Shown here piece after piece: positions 1-13,411 of a stretch of DNA of 64,000 nt. Every line of letters starts with the position of its first letter. The first letter of the stretch is position 1. The notes below the pieces were generated by a model. The model saw only the letters and a list, made by a program, of their open reading frames with translations, was not told the DNA's origin and did not search any database. Where the stretch lies: NCBI GenBank assembly GCA_025786725.1, contig JAHLTZ010000003.1, forward strand, positions 310,001-374,000. The letters run 5' to 3'. A program made the position numbers and the translations under genes. Origin of the DNA: Syncephalis fuscata (taxonomy: Eukaryota; Zoopagomycota; Zoopagomycetes; Zoopagales; Piptocephalidaceae).

Positions 1-883
1 ACATTCTGCTATTAATGCTTAATAACTATATACGATACTAATGTTTGATACTAATAATACCTAATAATATACTAGGATTAAAATTTTGGTTTCTATTACA
101 ATTCTATTACATAGTATTGCAATATCAAACACAGTTATACTATTCAAGCCTTTGAAACGTTTATGCTAGTTACGTATTAAACAGCATTACGTCTATTTAA
201 TAACTTGTATATGCGCGTTTGTTTTGTCTGTGTAAGCAATGGGCGACATATTCGTGACAATACCAGTTCCCGTTACAAAATACCAAGCATAGCACAATAT
301 ATATGTTTACTCTCTTTCTTCTTTCGTCAGACTAGTGCCCATATTTTGTTTATCGCCCTTCTATCCTAGTCTTGCTTTACTCTTACTCTATTCGTTTGCA
401 TACTAACAACACTTGCATCTCTGCTTAAGTACCCCTCTACCACCCCTTCTTAGCCATATTGCATATCGAAGGACTTTGCGTACACTGCTCAAGTGTCTGT
501 TTACTTCACCCTGCAGTCCTATTAGTTCATTGCTTTTGTTCATCCTTATTCGCCAGTGCCAACGCTATTGTTCTTGGCCACAGACCGCATTGCATAAAAC
601 TAACCCCGTTTGGTTTGCTATTTAGATTTATCGTAGTTATTTAATTAGTTTGCATTAGGTTGAAAGCGTGCGTTCTTTATATAAAAGGTAAGTAGCTAAT
701 AACTGTAGCAGTAATATTCGCCAAAAACAGTATCGGCGTTTGACGGCCAGCTTTTCTCAACGGCTTCACACCTAATTCTTTGTAAACCATGCTCATCTAG
801 TAAGGCGACTGTACTGCTGTAGTACATTACCACTGCCGTTCTACTTTGTATCAAGCCTACTATTAGCTTGGTATTGATTCTTA
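1..883. promoter_or_regulatory. Upstream region and probable 5' UTR of the calcium-channel gene
   Basis: No convincing gene. The first ~330 bases are AT-rich. From about 300 to 640 the plus strand is pyrimidine-rich (runs of ctct/ttct). The same C+T-rich pattern precedes SKT5, KAP123 and MAD3 in this window, so it probably marks the core promoter or leader. No reliable TATA box was identified. Short ORFs here have no recognisable content. Confidence 0.4.
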
Positions 884-3800
884 ATGGCGTCCTCGCCCGT
901 GTCGAATGAACATGGTGCGACGTCGCAACAACAGCCACAAGCGAGAGTAAGCACTATTGCTGAACGTCCATCTCGGCGTCATTTACATCATGCCAGTATT
1001 GCTGATGCAGAAGATGCAGAAATTGTTGTAACCGCGGGTATGGAAGTGGAACGGGCGCGTGCTAGGGACGCGCTTGTTGCTTCAATAAACCCAAATTCTG
1101 TTGATGAACGAGATTACCAACAATTTGTACGTCGTTGGCGTACTATCCATGAACGACGACCTTCAAGGATAAGTGCATTAAGTCAGGAAAGAAATACGCC
1201 AGAACACCCCACAGATACGGCTGATGACGCCGATGACGATAGCGAAGCAGTAACTACGCCAACGTCTGTACAACGTTCGTCAGCAGCCGCTGCAGCTAGA
1301 CGCGTACGTAGTAGTGGCACATCAATGGCTAGTCGATATCGCGATTCGAATCGACCTAGTCGCCGTGGAACACTGCGTGAATCAATTATGGACTCGTTAC
1401 GTGATATATCGGCCCGTGTGGCTGGCAGTCAAGGCGATGACCGAACAGCATTCTCCGTATCCAGTGCAAGTGCCCACAGTCCCCGGTCCTATTTAACATC
1501 TGATGGAGGTAGGCGCAGTAGAAGATCACGACGATGGCGCCAGCGTGATAATCGATTGTCCTCTGAAGCGTTGCTTGCCTATGATAACATACCACTTCCT
1601 TCTTCTCCTGCGATCGCTATAATGCCTACGGATGCCTCACTTTTACCAGCGTCTCCTTCTATTTCGCGTCGATTCTTTTCATCTGCCTATACTGATTTAT
1701 CGTATGAATTTAATACAGAGGATGCCGAGAAACCACACCGCCCAAAACATAACCGATCAAGATCGCGTACCCGTGCCGAGATGGCTGCCGTGGATAGTGA
1801 CGCTATAAGCTTACAAGATGTCAAAATATCTGATATGACTCCCCCGTATCGCCAGCTACTGGACGAGAAGACATTGATGTTCAGCTTATTGTTGTATCCG
1901 ATCCCAACAACAACAGTAACAATGTTAATACTAACCATAATAATAACAGTAATAATAATAATAATAATAATAGCCATAATAACAGCAACAAGTATATTGG
2001 AGATGATGAACAACAAGATGTCGATGTTACATATGGTAGATTCTCTCGTGACTTTATGGCTAGTAGAATGCCTATGGTAAATACACCTGGTGGTGGCACA
2101 CGGGTCTCTTTTTCACGTTCAGATCGATCACGTCAACCAACTGCACCTATTCTATTTAATAGTGGTATTTATAATGATCCACACCGACCACCATTGGGTG
2201 GCCATTCATTTGGTGTATTTGGACCACATAATCGAATTCGTATTTGGTTAGCACGACTATTACAAAATCGGTAAGTTAATTAACTAGTTATTATTAATAT
2301 ATTGATATATATATATATATTAATTAATTATGATTATTAGTTGGACTGAACCCATCATTTTAGTATTAGTAATGTTAAATTGTTTATTACTAGCCTTTGA
2401 TACTCGACAATTTAATCAAAAAGAACTATTTGGTGATAGTTGGCTAGATTATGCATTACTTGGTGTATTTGTTATTTATACGTAAGTAGTCATTGACGGC
2501 AGCTAATAGTTATAACTAATGCCTATAATTAATATTAATACATAATTAGTATTGAAGTGGCTGTAAAAATGATTGTATTTGGTGTGTTTATTAATCCACC
2601 GCCTATTCAACGAAGTCAATTAAATACAACTGGACGTCGTAAGGCTAGACGATCAAGTGGTGCAGATCAATCTAATGAAAAGACACTAGCCATGTCTCAA
2701 GATCATCTTAGTCCTACGGGTGGTCTTAGTGCATCCGTAGCATTATCACCCGGTGGTGCTACACATTTAAGACGTCGAGATAGTAGTCGTCGTCGTCACA
2801 AACGCAGTCATAGTAATCAGCATAAAAGTAACAAATCAAATACGAATGCTGATTTTGATGAATTAACGGCGGGTGTGTCGCCCTTTCCTTCCCCGTGTGG
2901 ATCAGCATTTCCCTCGCCCATTCATTCTGATGTATCTGATGAATCGGGTGTTGAAAATCATAAACGACCTATTACTAAATCACCATCACTTATATTTAAT
3001 ACGGTAACTGAATCAAACCTTAATACCACGTGTAACACCACGGCTATAAATACAGAGCCATTATCACCAAAGATGCCATCATCTAAACCGTGGTATTTAA
3101 ACTGGTGGCCATTAAATCGTCAACAACCAGATCCATCATCAACGAATCTAACTAACGATCCGTCACAGCCACCTATAAAGCCAATTCTACCTCATACGGC
3201 CTATCTTCGACATACATTTAATCGAATTGATTTCATTGCCGTAGTAGCATTTTGGATTGATTTAGCCATTATGGCCGCAGAAATTAAAGGCTTTCCTTTA
3301 TTTAAAGGTCTTGCTGCATTACGACCTGTACGTTTATTGGTCATTACAAGTGGTTTAGCAGTAAGTTGATGGTCATGAATTAAATAATACACTTATTAAT
3401 ATCAATGTTATTGAATAGACGATTACACAATCGCTTAAAGTGGCTATGCCATTGTTGGTGGATGTTACTGGATTTATTACCTTTTTCCTTATTATATTTG
3501 GTATTATTGCACTTGAAACCTTTAAAGGATCATTATCGCGACACTGTGTCATGGATAGCGATGAAGGTAATACTACTACTACTACTACTACTACTATATA
3601 ATAGTTACTAATTAATTGATTGATTGATTGATTGATAAATAGCTTTAGTTACTGCACCCATTAAGTATTGTGGCAGTTATATCGATTTAAATAGCAGCAA
3701 GATTATGAGTCTAGTCAACAATAACAAAACACTGTCGAATATAGCCACTAAAGGCTATACATGTCCGGCCAATCAATTATGTCGTGATATGAATGAGAAT

Positions 3801-6800
3801 CCAATGTTTGGCTTTCTTGGCTATGACCATATATTTATGGCTATTCTAGCCATTGTTACATCTGTATCCACTGAAGGCTGGACTGATACAATGTACTGGA
3901 CAATGGATGCAGAATATGGATTAGCCGCTTTATATTACTGTATTTTAATTATTACCATGACGTTTATTATTATGCAGTTGTTTATTGGTAAGTAAATATT
4001 AATAAATTAGTAGATTATAATATATTAATATATTAATATAATTGTATTTAATAGCGGTTATTACTGAATCGTTTGGACAAGTGAGAGCAGATAAACAATC
4101 ATCGGCGTTTTTATCAGCCGGATCTGATCCATTGTTGTTACACCACGATGCCCATGAAACATTGGCTGCTCGGGCTGCTGCTTCTCGTATGGAACTTGAA
4201 GAAGCATGGATGATGGCCGAAGAGGGTCGACGACGATCACTACGCCATCGTATACATACTGTTGCGGCTAAATGTGTTAATCATCCAGTATTTGTCTATT
4301 TGGGTGGTGCATTAGCAGCAGCTAATCTAGGTATAATGGCCACCCGTACCGAACATTCTACACCACGACAAGAGAATTTAATTGGTAAGTAGAAATATAT
4401 ATAACTATATATAAAAACTAGTTAATTAATAACTATTTAAATAGTTCGATGTGAAACTGCATTTACAGCCGTATTTGTAGCAGAAATTATTGTACGTATC
4501 TATGCTGCACCTAATTGGTCGATATTCTGGAGACGTACAACCAATCGAGTGGATTTATTCTTGGCCATCGTTACAGCCATTATTCAATTTACACCTATTC
4601 ATGAATTGGAATGGTATCGCTATTTAACTGTACTCCATGTAATGCGATTCTATCGTGTGGTGCCGCTTATTCCACGTATCAATGTGATGGCGGTAAGTAA
4701 CATTTCATAGTTATGAGCAATTACTAATACTATATTGACGATAGGCTAATATGTTTAAAAGTGTCCGGTCATTTATTAATGTCATTTTCTTTTTAATGAT
4801 GACTTTACTTGTGGCATCCACAGTGACCATGCAAGTATTTAGTGGCAGTTTTGAATTCAATAACGATAATAATAAGCCTGCGCTTAACTTTGATACATTT
4901 GGTGATGCTTATCTTTCACTCTTTGTGGTAAGTAATTCATCGTCAATGTTATACTACTATATTACTGAATTGATATTATATAGATATTGACAGGAGAGAA
5001 TTGGAATGTAATATTATATGATTGCATGCGATCTCAAAAGGGTGCTATGATTGTTATAGCTGCCTTATTTGTCGTTATATTCTATTGCTTCTCTCATTGT
5101 AAGTAATTAAATCTATATTTCTATCTAAATAACCAACTTTATATAGATGTTATTTCCAATCTTTTCGTTGCTGTATTATTGGAAAACTTTGAATTGGACG
5201 AAGAAGAGAAACGAGCACGACAAATTGTCAATTTTTTATCAAAACGAGAAAAGCGTGAACAATACATTACTGGTGGATTATTTAGGTAAATATACTAATA
5301 CTATGCTTAATACTATGTTTAATACTATGCTTAATAATAATCTACTATTGTTATTATAGTAAACTCAATCCATATTTATATATGAAACCAAAACCACGAT
5401 TGTTACAAGTATCCAATCTACCAAAAGGTATGCAGGCTCAAGTACGTAAATCCATGGTTCGACGTATGTTAGCAGAAGGTGGAGCCATCACCGATGACAC
5501 ACCTAGTAAAATAGCAGCTGCAAAAGACCATAAATATAATGGCAGTCTATGGTCAAGTATACGTCGTCGTATACGTGGTGACAACTCTGATATTGCCATG
5601 GAAGAACTAAATACTGAAATGGATCACCATCAGCAAACAGCATCATCAGCCGGTGCATCTACACCAAATATGGGACGTCGTAAAAACAGTTATACCAGTG
5701 GACACAGTAGACAACAAAGTAGACGACGATTATATGAATCTGGTGTGGCTTCACAGTTCTCCGGTATTACTGCCATCGATGAAGATGATATAGCTACAGA
5801 AAACACTAGATCACCTGATATGGCCATGATATCATTGACATCAGCATCACCATCGTCAACGCCCTTTTCACCGATATCACCAGCCACACCAGGCATGACT
5901 ACGGCTTCTAATTCACTTGATTTATACGGACGTGCCTCTAATGATACACGAATTGATCCATCACTAAGCTTAACAGAAGAAGCACCTGGTCTTACCAAGA
6001 AGGCGCCACACCGTGCTCGATCTGGATCCATTCCTCAACTAGATGGTAGAGCAGCTAGAGAGGCTGAATTCCGTGAAGCTTATCCAACTTATGAGCGGTC
6101 TTTATTCCTCTTCTATCCTGGTTCACGTATACGTCGTTGGTGTCAAGGATTATTGGGTACACGTGAAACAAGAGCTGCCGGTATACGTACTTGGTTTGAC
6201 TGGCTTATTATTCTCAGTATTATTGGCAGTGTGGTGGTGGTAGTTATGGATACACCTGTACTTCGTCGTAAATTACATCAAAAAGGACGAGATAATGACA
6301 ATATCTTCCCTAAATTAGATGCTATTTTTTTGGTCATTTTTACAGTTGAATTATTGGTACGAGCCTGTGCTGATGGTTTTCTATTCACTCCAAATGCCTA
6401 TATAAGAGATGCATGGAATCGAATGGATTTTCTTGTATTGATTACACTTGCCGCTGGTATGTGTTTTAATGCCAGTGGTTCGCATGGTGTAGAGCGTACT
6501 TTTAGAGCTACACGGGCCATTCGTCCCTTGCGACTTATTAATCAATTCCGTGGCACACGTGAAATCTTCTTCTCTACAATTAGTACAGTGCCGAGTATTC
6601 TTTATACGGCTGCACTATCTATCCTCTTTGTTATTCCATTTGCCGTTTATGGTGTTAATGTATTTGCCGGTTACTTTGCCCAATGTAATGATGGCGATGT
6701 CAACGATATTTCAGAATGTGTGGGCGAATATCTATACACCCCGGCTGATGCAGCCATTAGTATTCTAACCCCACGGGTCTGGACCAATCCGTATAAATAC

Positions 6801-9376
6801 AGTTTTGATTCGTTTGGATCGGCCATTTTACTACTATTTGAAATGGCCTCCGGTGAAGGTTGGGTCGATGTACTATTTACAGGTATGGCGACCCCCCATA
6901 AGATTGGTGAACAAATGCAATATACAAGCTCGGATCCATCATGGTATAACTCGATCTTCTTTTGCGTCTATATGCTATTCGGTTCCGTTGTCGTCGTGCA
7001 GCTGTTTATTGGTGTCATTGTAGAGAATTTGAAAACACGTTCAGGTATTGCCTTGCTAACGGTGGATCAACAACGATGGATTGATTTACAACGACAATTA
7101 AAGATGATACGGCCCACAACAATGCCGCTACGTCCACTAAATCGATTACGTGCCTGGTGTTTTGATTTGGCTATTGATAAACGAGGTCGGCTTTCACAAG
7201 CTATTAATGCCATTACCGTATTCAATATACTAATGATGATGACCGAACATAAGAACCAACCTCATTGGTGGGATAAAACAAAAGGTAAGCTAACTGGTAG
7301 AATAGTTGAATAGTAAATACTAATTAAACTATTTAATAGATATTGTGTTTAGTTGCTTAATTGCTCTTTACACCCTTGAAGTCATTATTAAATTATATGG
7401 ACTTGGATTTAAAAAGGTAAAACGAATAATAATAATAATAATAGTAGTAGTAGTAGTAGGATTAATGATAATGGTATTAATACTATTTATATTTATATAG
7501 TGGTGTAAAAATCGATGGAATATATTTGATCTTATTGTGACTATGGGTGCACTTGTTACCGACATTTGTTTGGCGGTTAAATTCCAGGTAAGTATTTATG
7601 ATGATTAGTTTTATTGTCTTACTAATTGTCATGTAACTATTATAGACGGATATTATTATGCAAGTACAAAAGCTATTTCTAGTGGCTATTGCGTTTAAAC
7701 TCGTACAACGTATTGAATCGTTACAAATGCTGTTTAAAACGCTTATGGCTTCCGTACCGTCGATTATCAACATTATGACTGTACTGCTTCTCGTATTTAT
7801 CGTTTATGCTATTCTATTTATGGAGATATTTGCATTAACACGATATGGCCGCTACACGAATTCCCATGCCAATTTCCAGGAATTCGGTAATACACTACTA
7901 TTGCTACTACGTATGACGACGGGCGAGAATTGGAACTACGTAATGCACGATATGATGACGGAGGGGCCTTATTGCGTTAGTAATGAGAATTATCTTGAAA
8001 CAGATTGTGGTAGTCGGTACTGGGCACTTTTCCTATTTATTTCATTCTATGTTATTGGCACCTATATTCTAGTTAACATGTTTATTGTTGTGGTCATTGA
8101 TAACTTCTCCTACACTTATCAGCGGGACATTCGTGCCGCCTACATTACTCGGGCTGATCTGCGTGGTTTTAAAAAGGTATGGGTCGAATACGATCCAAAA
8201 GCTACCGGTTATATACCAGCCCGTGTATTGCCATCCTTTTTACGTTCATTAACGGGCCGTTTCTCCGTTCGTATCTACGATGATGCTCATGATGTGACGA
8301 ATCTACGCCGACGAGCTATTAAAGGTCAGCGTGGACCCGGTGGCGGTAATACATTTATTGCAGAGGCGGTACGCGTTGATGTACAGCGTTTGAATCGTTC
8401 ATTGGCCGCTATGGATGTGGTACAAGTGCGAGCACGTCGTCGTCGCTACAATCTTGTCTACCAAGAAGCGATGCTTTCACAAGATAGCCGGGGCATTTCA
8501 TTCCACGCTATGCTGCAAGTGCTAGCGTATAGTCTGGTGGAAACGGAGAAATGTTTACAGGTTGAAGATCTTATTATTCGACAGCGTAAAGAAGAAGAAC
8601 TACTTGAACGAGCAGCTCGAGAAAAGGTGGCGGGTATTCTACGTACACTTATTCAACGTAGACGTTTCCGACAACTTGTAGGCCAAGCACTTGGTCAGGC
8701 CCGTGCCGATGGAACACTAGTATCAGCAACAACGCCGCAAAGTGCATCCACTGCAGGCCAACTTGGTAAGTTTAAACGATGTATATATATGTCGTAATAT
8801 TGAACTAATGAATCATGATTATCGTGTATTCTATAGATGTACCCTCCATTGTCGTATCACGTAAAAATAATTCTAATCAGGGACATATGCCAGCACGTCC
8901 GCATGATATTGATACCAAGGTAGCGACATCAACGACGGATCGGGCACGTCATTTATCAGCAGCTTCATTTTTAAGTGCTGACGATGGTACAGCCGATCCA
9001 GCATCTGATTCTGATACTGGTAGTCTTTTACTGCTATCGCCATCATCAGGCCCATCTTCCTCTTTAGCGGGTGCTGTACAAGCTCAACAAGACTCTCCAT
9101 CAACTACTACGGCCATGCCTACAAAGTAAGTCCTATTTGAGTATTCATTTTACGACTATGCTAACGTTTTGTCATTATGATAGTAGAAATGTTATTGCAC
9201 CATCCACGGATGCTTGGCGGGATCTTGACCCGACGGAAATTACCTCTGAGAATGCCGACTCTGTACTACGTAACGTAACCAATAACATGTGGTATGGTAT
9301 CATGGAAGAAGAGCGTGAACGAGAAGCTATTGCCGATTTAAATTCAAACAGTCCGCGATCATCGGTAGATTTGTAA
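884..9376 (+). CDS. CCH1: Voltage-gated calcium channel alpha subunit Cch1
   Basis: Plasma-membrane high-affinity Ca2+ channel, the fungal partner of Mid1. Exons: 884-2270, 2341-2481, 2550-3360, 3419-3566, 3643-3987, 4055-4384, 4445-4692, 4745-4927, 4984-5098, 5147-5285, 5360-7284, 7340-7416, 7501-7587, 7646-8765, 8837-9125, 9184-9376. All introns are GT-AG. A long disordered Arg/Ser-rich N-terminus with an Asn run (~1906-2000) precedes four six-helix repeats. Pore motifs: STEGWTD (repeat I), LTGENWN (II), ASGEGWVD (III), TTGENWN (IV), each with a Glu. S4 helices are charged in I-III (for example ALRPVRLLVI and RAIRPLRLINQFR); repeat IV S4 is weakly charged. A long Arg-rich cytoplasmic tail follows repeat IV. 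Exon 1 changes frame near a C5 run at 1841-1845. With one added base the exons total 7539 nt, about 2512 residues, somewhat longer than yeast Cch1. The start is the first ATG of the long frame. Confidence 0.95.
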
Positions 9377-10312
9377 AGTAGTACCTACTACTGATGCTAT
9401 ACACTAGCGATTTATAAGTTGCGTTTAGTCTTTAGTCTTTATTATTATTAGTTTCATTAAAGGCATTTACCTATAAAGCATTTTATTCATTTGACATAGC
9501 ACATTTTAATCTAGTTTTTAATTTACATATATTGCTATACTTTATTATTATTAAACATTGCTGTTATTAAATTAGTAAAGATAAAAAACCAATATTTATT
9601 TATTGGTTTTTAATGATAATTATAATATTTTCCAGATCTTGGTATTTGATTTACAGAAAACAAAACTATTAATTATAACTGTAACAACAAGTGTGTAGAT
9701 GGCAATAATATTGTACTTTATAGCTATTTGAACCAGCACAATTATAGATTAAAAGTAGTGTATATAGCAATATAGTAGAAGTAGATGATGGTCTGTCTTT
9801 TACTTGCAAAAATGCTAGGTTATTTTTTGTGTAAAAACAAACAGATATTTATTACCGTTTATCAAAGGGCACAACTATGTTTAGTTTTAAATGTTATTTT
9901 CGGCAATTGGCAAGTAAACGATATATGCTTGATTGAATAAACATTGAAATTAATTGATGCAAATTGAAACAAAGCAGGTGTATTTGCATTTTAATCGTCA
10001 TATACAAAAATCAATTTTATTGTAATTTGTATACAAGTGTAAATACATACTAAAATAATTGTCTGTATTTTGGTTTACATATTCCATATAGAATTAAACA
10101 TTGATGGATTTCAAAAGTGTTAATGAAATTGATTACTGGAATAGAGACAGCCATTAGATTGCATTTACTAAACCAGTTTGATTTTATTAGTTAAATTAAA
10201 AAATAAAACCTGGAATAATTACTTGTATCCTATCTGCTGCTTAAATAGTTATTAAACTAATATAACATTTTATTTAATATGCAACTGATATAAGATAATA
10301 ATAAAGTAATAT
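9377..10312. other. Intergenic, 3' flank of CCH1
   Basis: AT-rich with no supported gene. It holds probable polyadenylation sequence after CCH1 (AATAAA-like words) and a short perfect hairpin, listed separately. Confidence 0.5.
9593..9621. repeat. Short inverted repeat (hairpin)
   Basis: AAAAACCAATA and TATTGGTTTTT form an ~11-bp stem around a short AT loop, about 220 bp past the CCH1 stop codon. It could sit in the 3' UTR or termination region. A chance AT palindrome is possible. Confidence 0.4.
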
Positions 10313-11566
10313 AATTAAAATGAAATCATGTATTTATTACCAGTTTGCACAGTTGAATAGGCATAACTCAGACTTGTTGACAATACGATGATGCTATTGA
10401 TTAATAGTTGAATAAAACGAGAGCATTGGCTGTAACTTGGTATGTAAGTGAAATGAATGATCGTCATTGAATGGTCTTGATTTTGCCAAAGATATACCTA
10501 ATATATTGCTCTAGCAGCTCCATTTACACCACCAATGCTAATCTATTGAATATACAGGCTAAACTGTATCGATAGTATATATGTAGAATGTGCCATATAA
10601 GCAGCATATAAATTAATGCTATACGATGTCACTTACATTCTATTAATACAAGTTATCAAGTGCACACATTGAATGACATGTAACAAATATAAAATTGGTT
10701 AATATAGCATACTACTTACCAACTATCAATATAGTTATTAAATATACACAACGTATATTGTTTAATTAGCATATAGCTATTTAATATAAAATGCCACTTA
10801 CCAGCTATTGATATTAGATTGTTAAACACACACAGCGCATAGCATGTAACTAGTTTATATTTATTTGATACAAAACATCACTTGCCAACTATTAGTATTA
10901 TTATTAGATATGCATAATATATGAAATATAATTAGTATGTAACCAAACAATATACAATTCCACTTACTGGCAGCTGTTATGTGTTATAATGGCCATCATG
11001 TGTATAATAGTGTCGATAAGTGTTGGAATAATGATCAATAATCACGACTTATGTTCTAATGATGCATTAGGTAAACATAGTGTTAATAAGTATACTAATT
11101 TACATATTTATTGTAATTGCAACATACCGCGACAAGCTAGAACTGGCTTAGCATCCACCACAATCATAGTGGCCACAAGAGCCACGACAATGGCACCGAC
11201 GACGGTAATAGAAAGCTTTATAGTAATACTGGATTGTTAAAAGAAACAAGTAGAATGAAGATGGTATGTGTTTAGTATAAATAATCCGATACATAGGCGG
11301 TAGAAATCTACATACAAGTCTATACAGCACCATTACACAGCTCAACTACACGTCGCAAACTAGATCTATTGGCTTTAAAAAAACAGCGACAATGCGCCAT
11401 TATGCTTCTATTGTCACTTTTACCGGCAAAATCAATTTCATATCTACATGCATTCCAAACAGTCCATAACATCAATGCAACAGTAACATTAATACACTGC
11501 AATATTGCTTATTGCAGGATCTATCATTATGCATAGACTAGTCGTACTGTCTAGAACTATGAGGAT
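10313..11566. repeat. Dispersed element R, copy R1 (truncated at both ends)
   Basis: About 1.25 kb nearly identical to parts of 33650-35335 (R2) and 62062-63758 (R3), all in the same orientation. R1 lacks the first ~50 bp and last ~400 bp shared by R2 and R3. Read on the minus strand it has a signal-peptide-like exon (11128 up to about 11222), then CTGCCA at 10968-10973 and four 3-nt exon-like units spaced by ~80-nt intron-like segments, as described for R3. The start codon seen in R3 is not ATG here, and the dibasic Arg-Arg of R2/R3 reads Cys-Arg. R1 is therefore probably non-functional, or starts from another exon. No terminal inverted repeats were seen. Confidence 0.75.
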
Positions 11567-12287
11567 ATACTGATTGGTTCATACAAATACTCGGTTTGAC
11601 GTCATGTATATCAGTATTGGAATGGACAGCACATTGAGTTTACATAGATGTTACATTTGCTCATATCACTCCACGCATCATACAGTTATCGATATATCAA
11701 GTAAGATTTTAGTGAATCAACCGCGCAATAAGTGCTACTTGTAGTACAGCCCATAATAACTTTCATATTTACAAAAATCCAAATATGCCTGAATAGCTTT
11801 CATACTAAAAATAAATACAGCAAATTAAACATAACATACATATTAATATTAGTATGGCTGCATACTATATATTGTTGCTATAGTGCTATACAGCCAACAA
11901 AAATACAGTTTCTACATTGCTAAAATTAAAGCAAAAATAATAGATTTGCACTATACATTCTAGATTATAGTGTGCGGTATAGCAATAAAAAAATATGACT
12001 GCCTTGACAATAAGAAATTCAATTGAGTTTTATGCTCATTATAATATTTTAATTTAAAACCCTTGTTTCTGCAGCTTGTTAGGAAAAGTTTCTTATAAAC
12101 CTTTTTGTAATTGGCTCTGTTGGCCCACTAATCCAAAGAATAGCGCAGATGGCTGCATCATCATGGTTCTTGAGCACCCATTCCACTCATTAACATGCTG
12201 CCATAATCAGAATTTTTGACTTTTCAACAAGATAGTCGATAAATTTGTTAATGTTGTTGCTAGATGTCCGCTGATAAATAACATACT
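11567..12287. other. Intergenic region
   Basis: AT-rich with short open frames only. No domain, RNA gene or repeat is recognisable. Minus-strand sequence around 12060-12240 could be decayed coding sequence belonging to the relic at 12288-12500, but stop codons interrupt it. Confidence 0.3.
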
Positions 12288-12500
12288 TTACTGTATCAGA
12301 TACAAAGCGGCGACGCCATAATATTCCACGACGCTACTCGTAGCAAATAGCTTGTCAAGATATAGACCAGTGTCTACTGGCAATAGTTGTCGCATAAGAC
12401 GGCCAATAGCGATATGGGCATCGTGTCTCCATGCATCGGTCGTGCATAAACCGGCAACGGACAGCAAGATAGCTAGCGCAAATTTCTTTGAAATCAGCAT
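12288..12500 (-). pseudogene. Possible N-terminal fragment of a secreted S1/P1-type nuclease
   Basis: A 70-residue frame starting at 12500 has a good signal peptide (KKFALAILLSVAGLCTTDA) followed by WRHDAHIAIGRLMRQLL. S1/P1 zinc nucleases begin their mature chain with Trp and a downstream His in a WG..GH..V/I..IA context, which this resembles. The expected GH is replaced by AH. No later zinc-ligand motifs (such as the D-x-HQPLH region) are found downstream, so this looks like a truncated relic. A short unrelated secreted peptide is the alternative. Confidence 0.3.
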
Positions 12501-13411
12501 GTTGAAAAGTGGTGCTAATAAATAATGATGTTATACAGTGTACGGATGGCTATTAAATCAAACATAAAGTGTAGCAGTAATCGACAATGTTGTAGCTAGC
12601 GTGTAAATGTAAGAGTATATATGAATGAATTGTAAGTAAATATCGAGCACATAAATCAATTCAAGCAATTCATTTTATAACCAAATAGCAGCACTTTCAG
12701 AACTTTGTTTAAATAAACAAATATACTAATGGTTTATTGCATTATGGGTAAGATTTCAAGTGTAAATCAGATTGACATCTACAAACAATAAGCTCAATAT
12801 GACTGTTTCATGTTGAAACTAACCAGTGCTTTTGGCGACTTTTTATGCATTCATTAAAAATAGTCATTTGTTTAATGTGCATAAGTGTTTATTTTTAGCA
12901 GCAAATGAATGGAAAAAGGAATGCACTTGATGGCTATAATTGAACATCGTAAATGCTATTAATATAGAATACACCAAAATCAGAGTATTAATCACGTTGT
13001 ATTTAGATTAATGTATAGTCTGCACATGTCATGTATTCTAGCTAGTACACAACTGCACCAAGTTATAGCGCTAAAAATAGCCAACTTCCTTATCTGAAAT
13101 TAGTATCATTATTTAATGCTAAATAAGTCATTTTGAGTATTTTATTATTTGTTTTTGTTTTCCTAATAGCCGTTGGCCATTGAGTTTTCTACTTTCTTGC
13201 TAGTATAAGTCACTAGTCTGTAATACATTTATTTCTTGACATCATAAACACTGTTATCGCTTGAAACTTTTAATATAAAAGCATTTGACTGCAACACTTC
13301 ATATCTTTGTTAACAGCGTTTTATCCCACATTCTTATTAACAGCAATTACTCTTGTTTTCGTTAAACAAAACGCTTTGTTAGCTATCTACTTAACAGCAA
13401 TAACCTACAAT
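12501..13411. other. Intergenic, promoter side of the stomatin-like gene
   Basis: No gene supported. From about 13160 onward the sequence is shared with 40260-40500 on the opposite strand (left edge of the inverted duplication). Similarity is clear from about 13240 and patchy before that. Confidence 0.4.

Noticed and set aside
1820-1884. A 65-nt GT-AG intron that would also repair the CCH1 exon-1 frame
   Set aside because: Its donor (GTCAAA) is unlike the GTAAGT donors of this genome. A single missing C in the C5 run gives a smooth reading (MTPPVSPATGRED) and the same error type recurs in other genes.
10989-11240. Plus-strand ~83-codon frame repeated in all three R copies (also 34352-34612 and 62732-63040)
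   Set aside because: It overlaps the minus-strand signal-peptide exon and has no domain. Its conservation is explained by the repeat itself.
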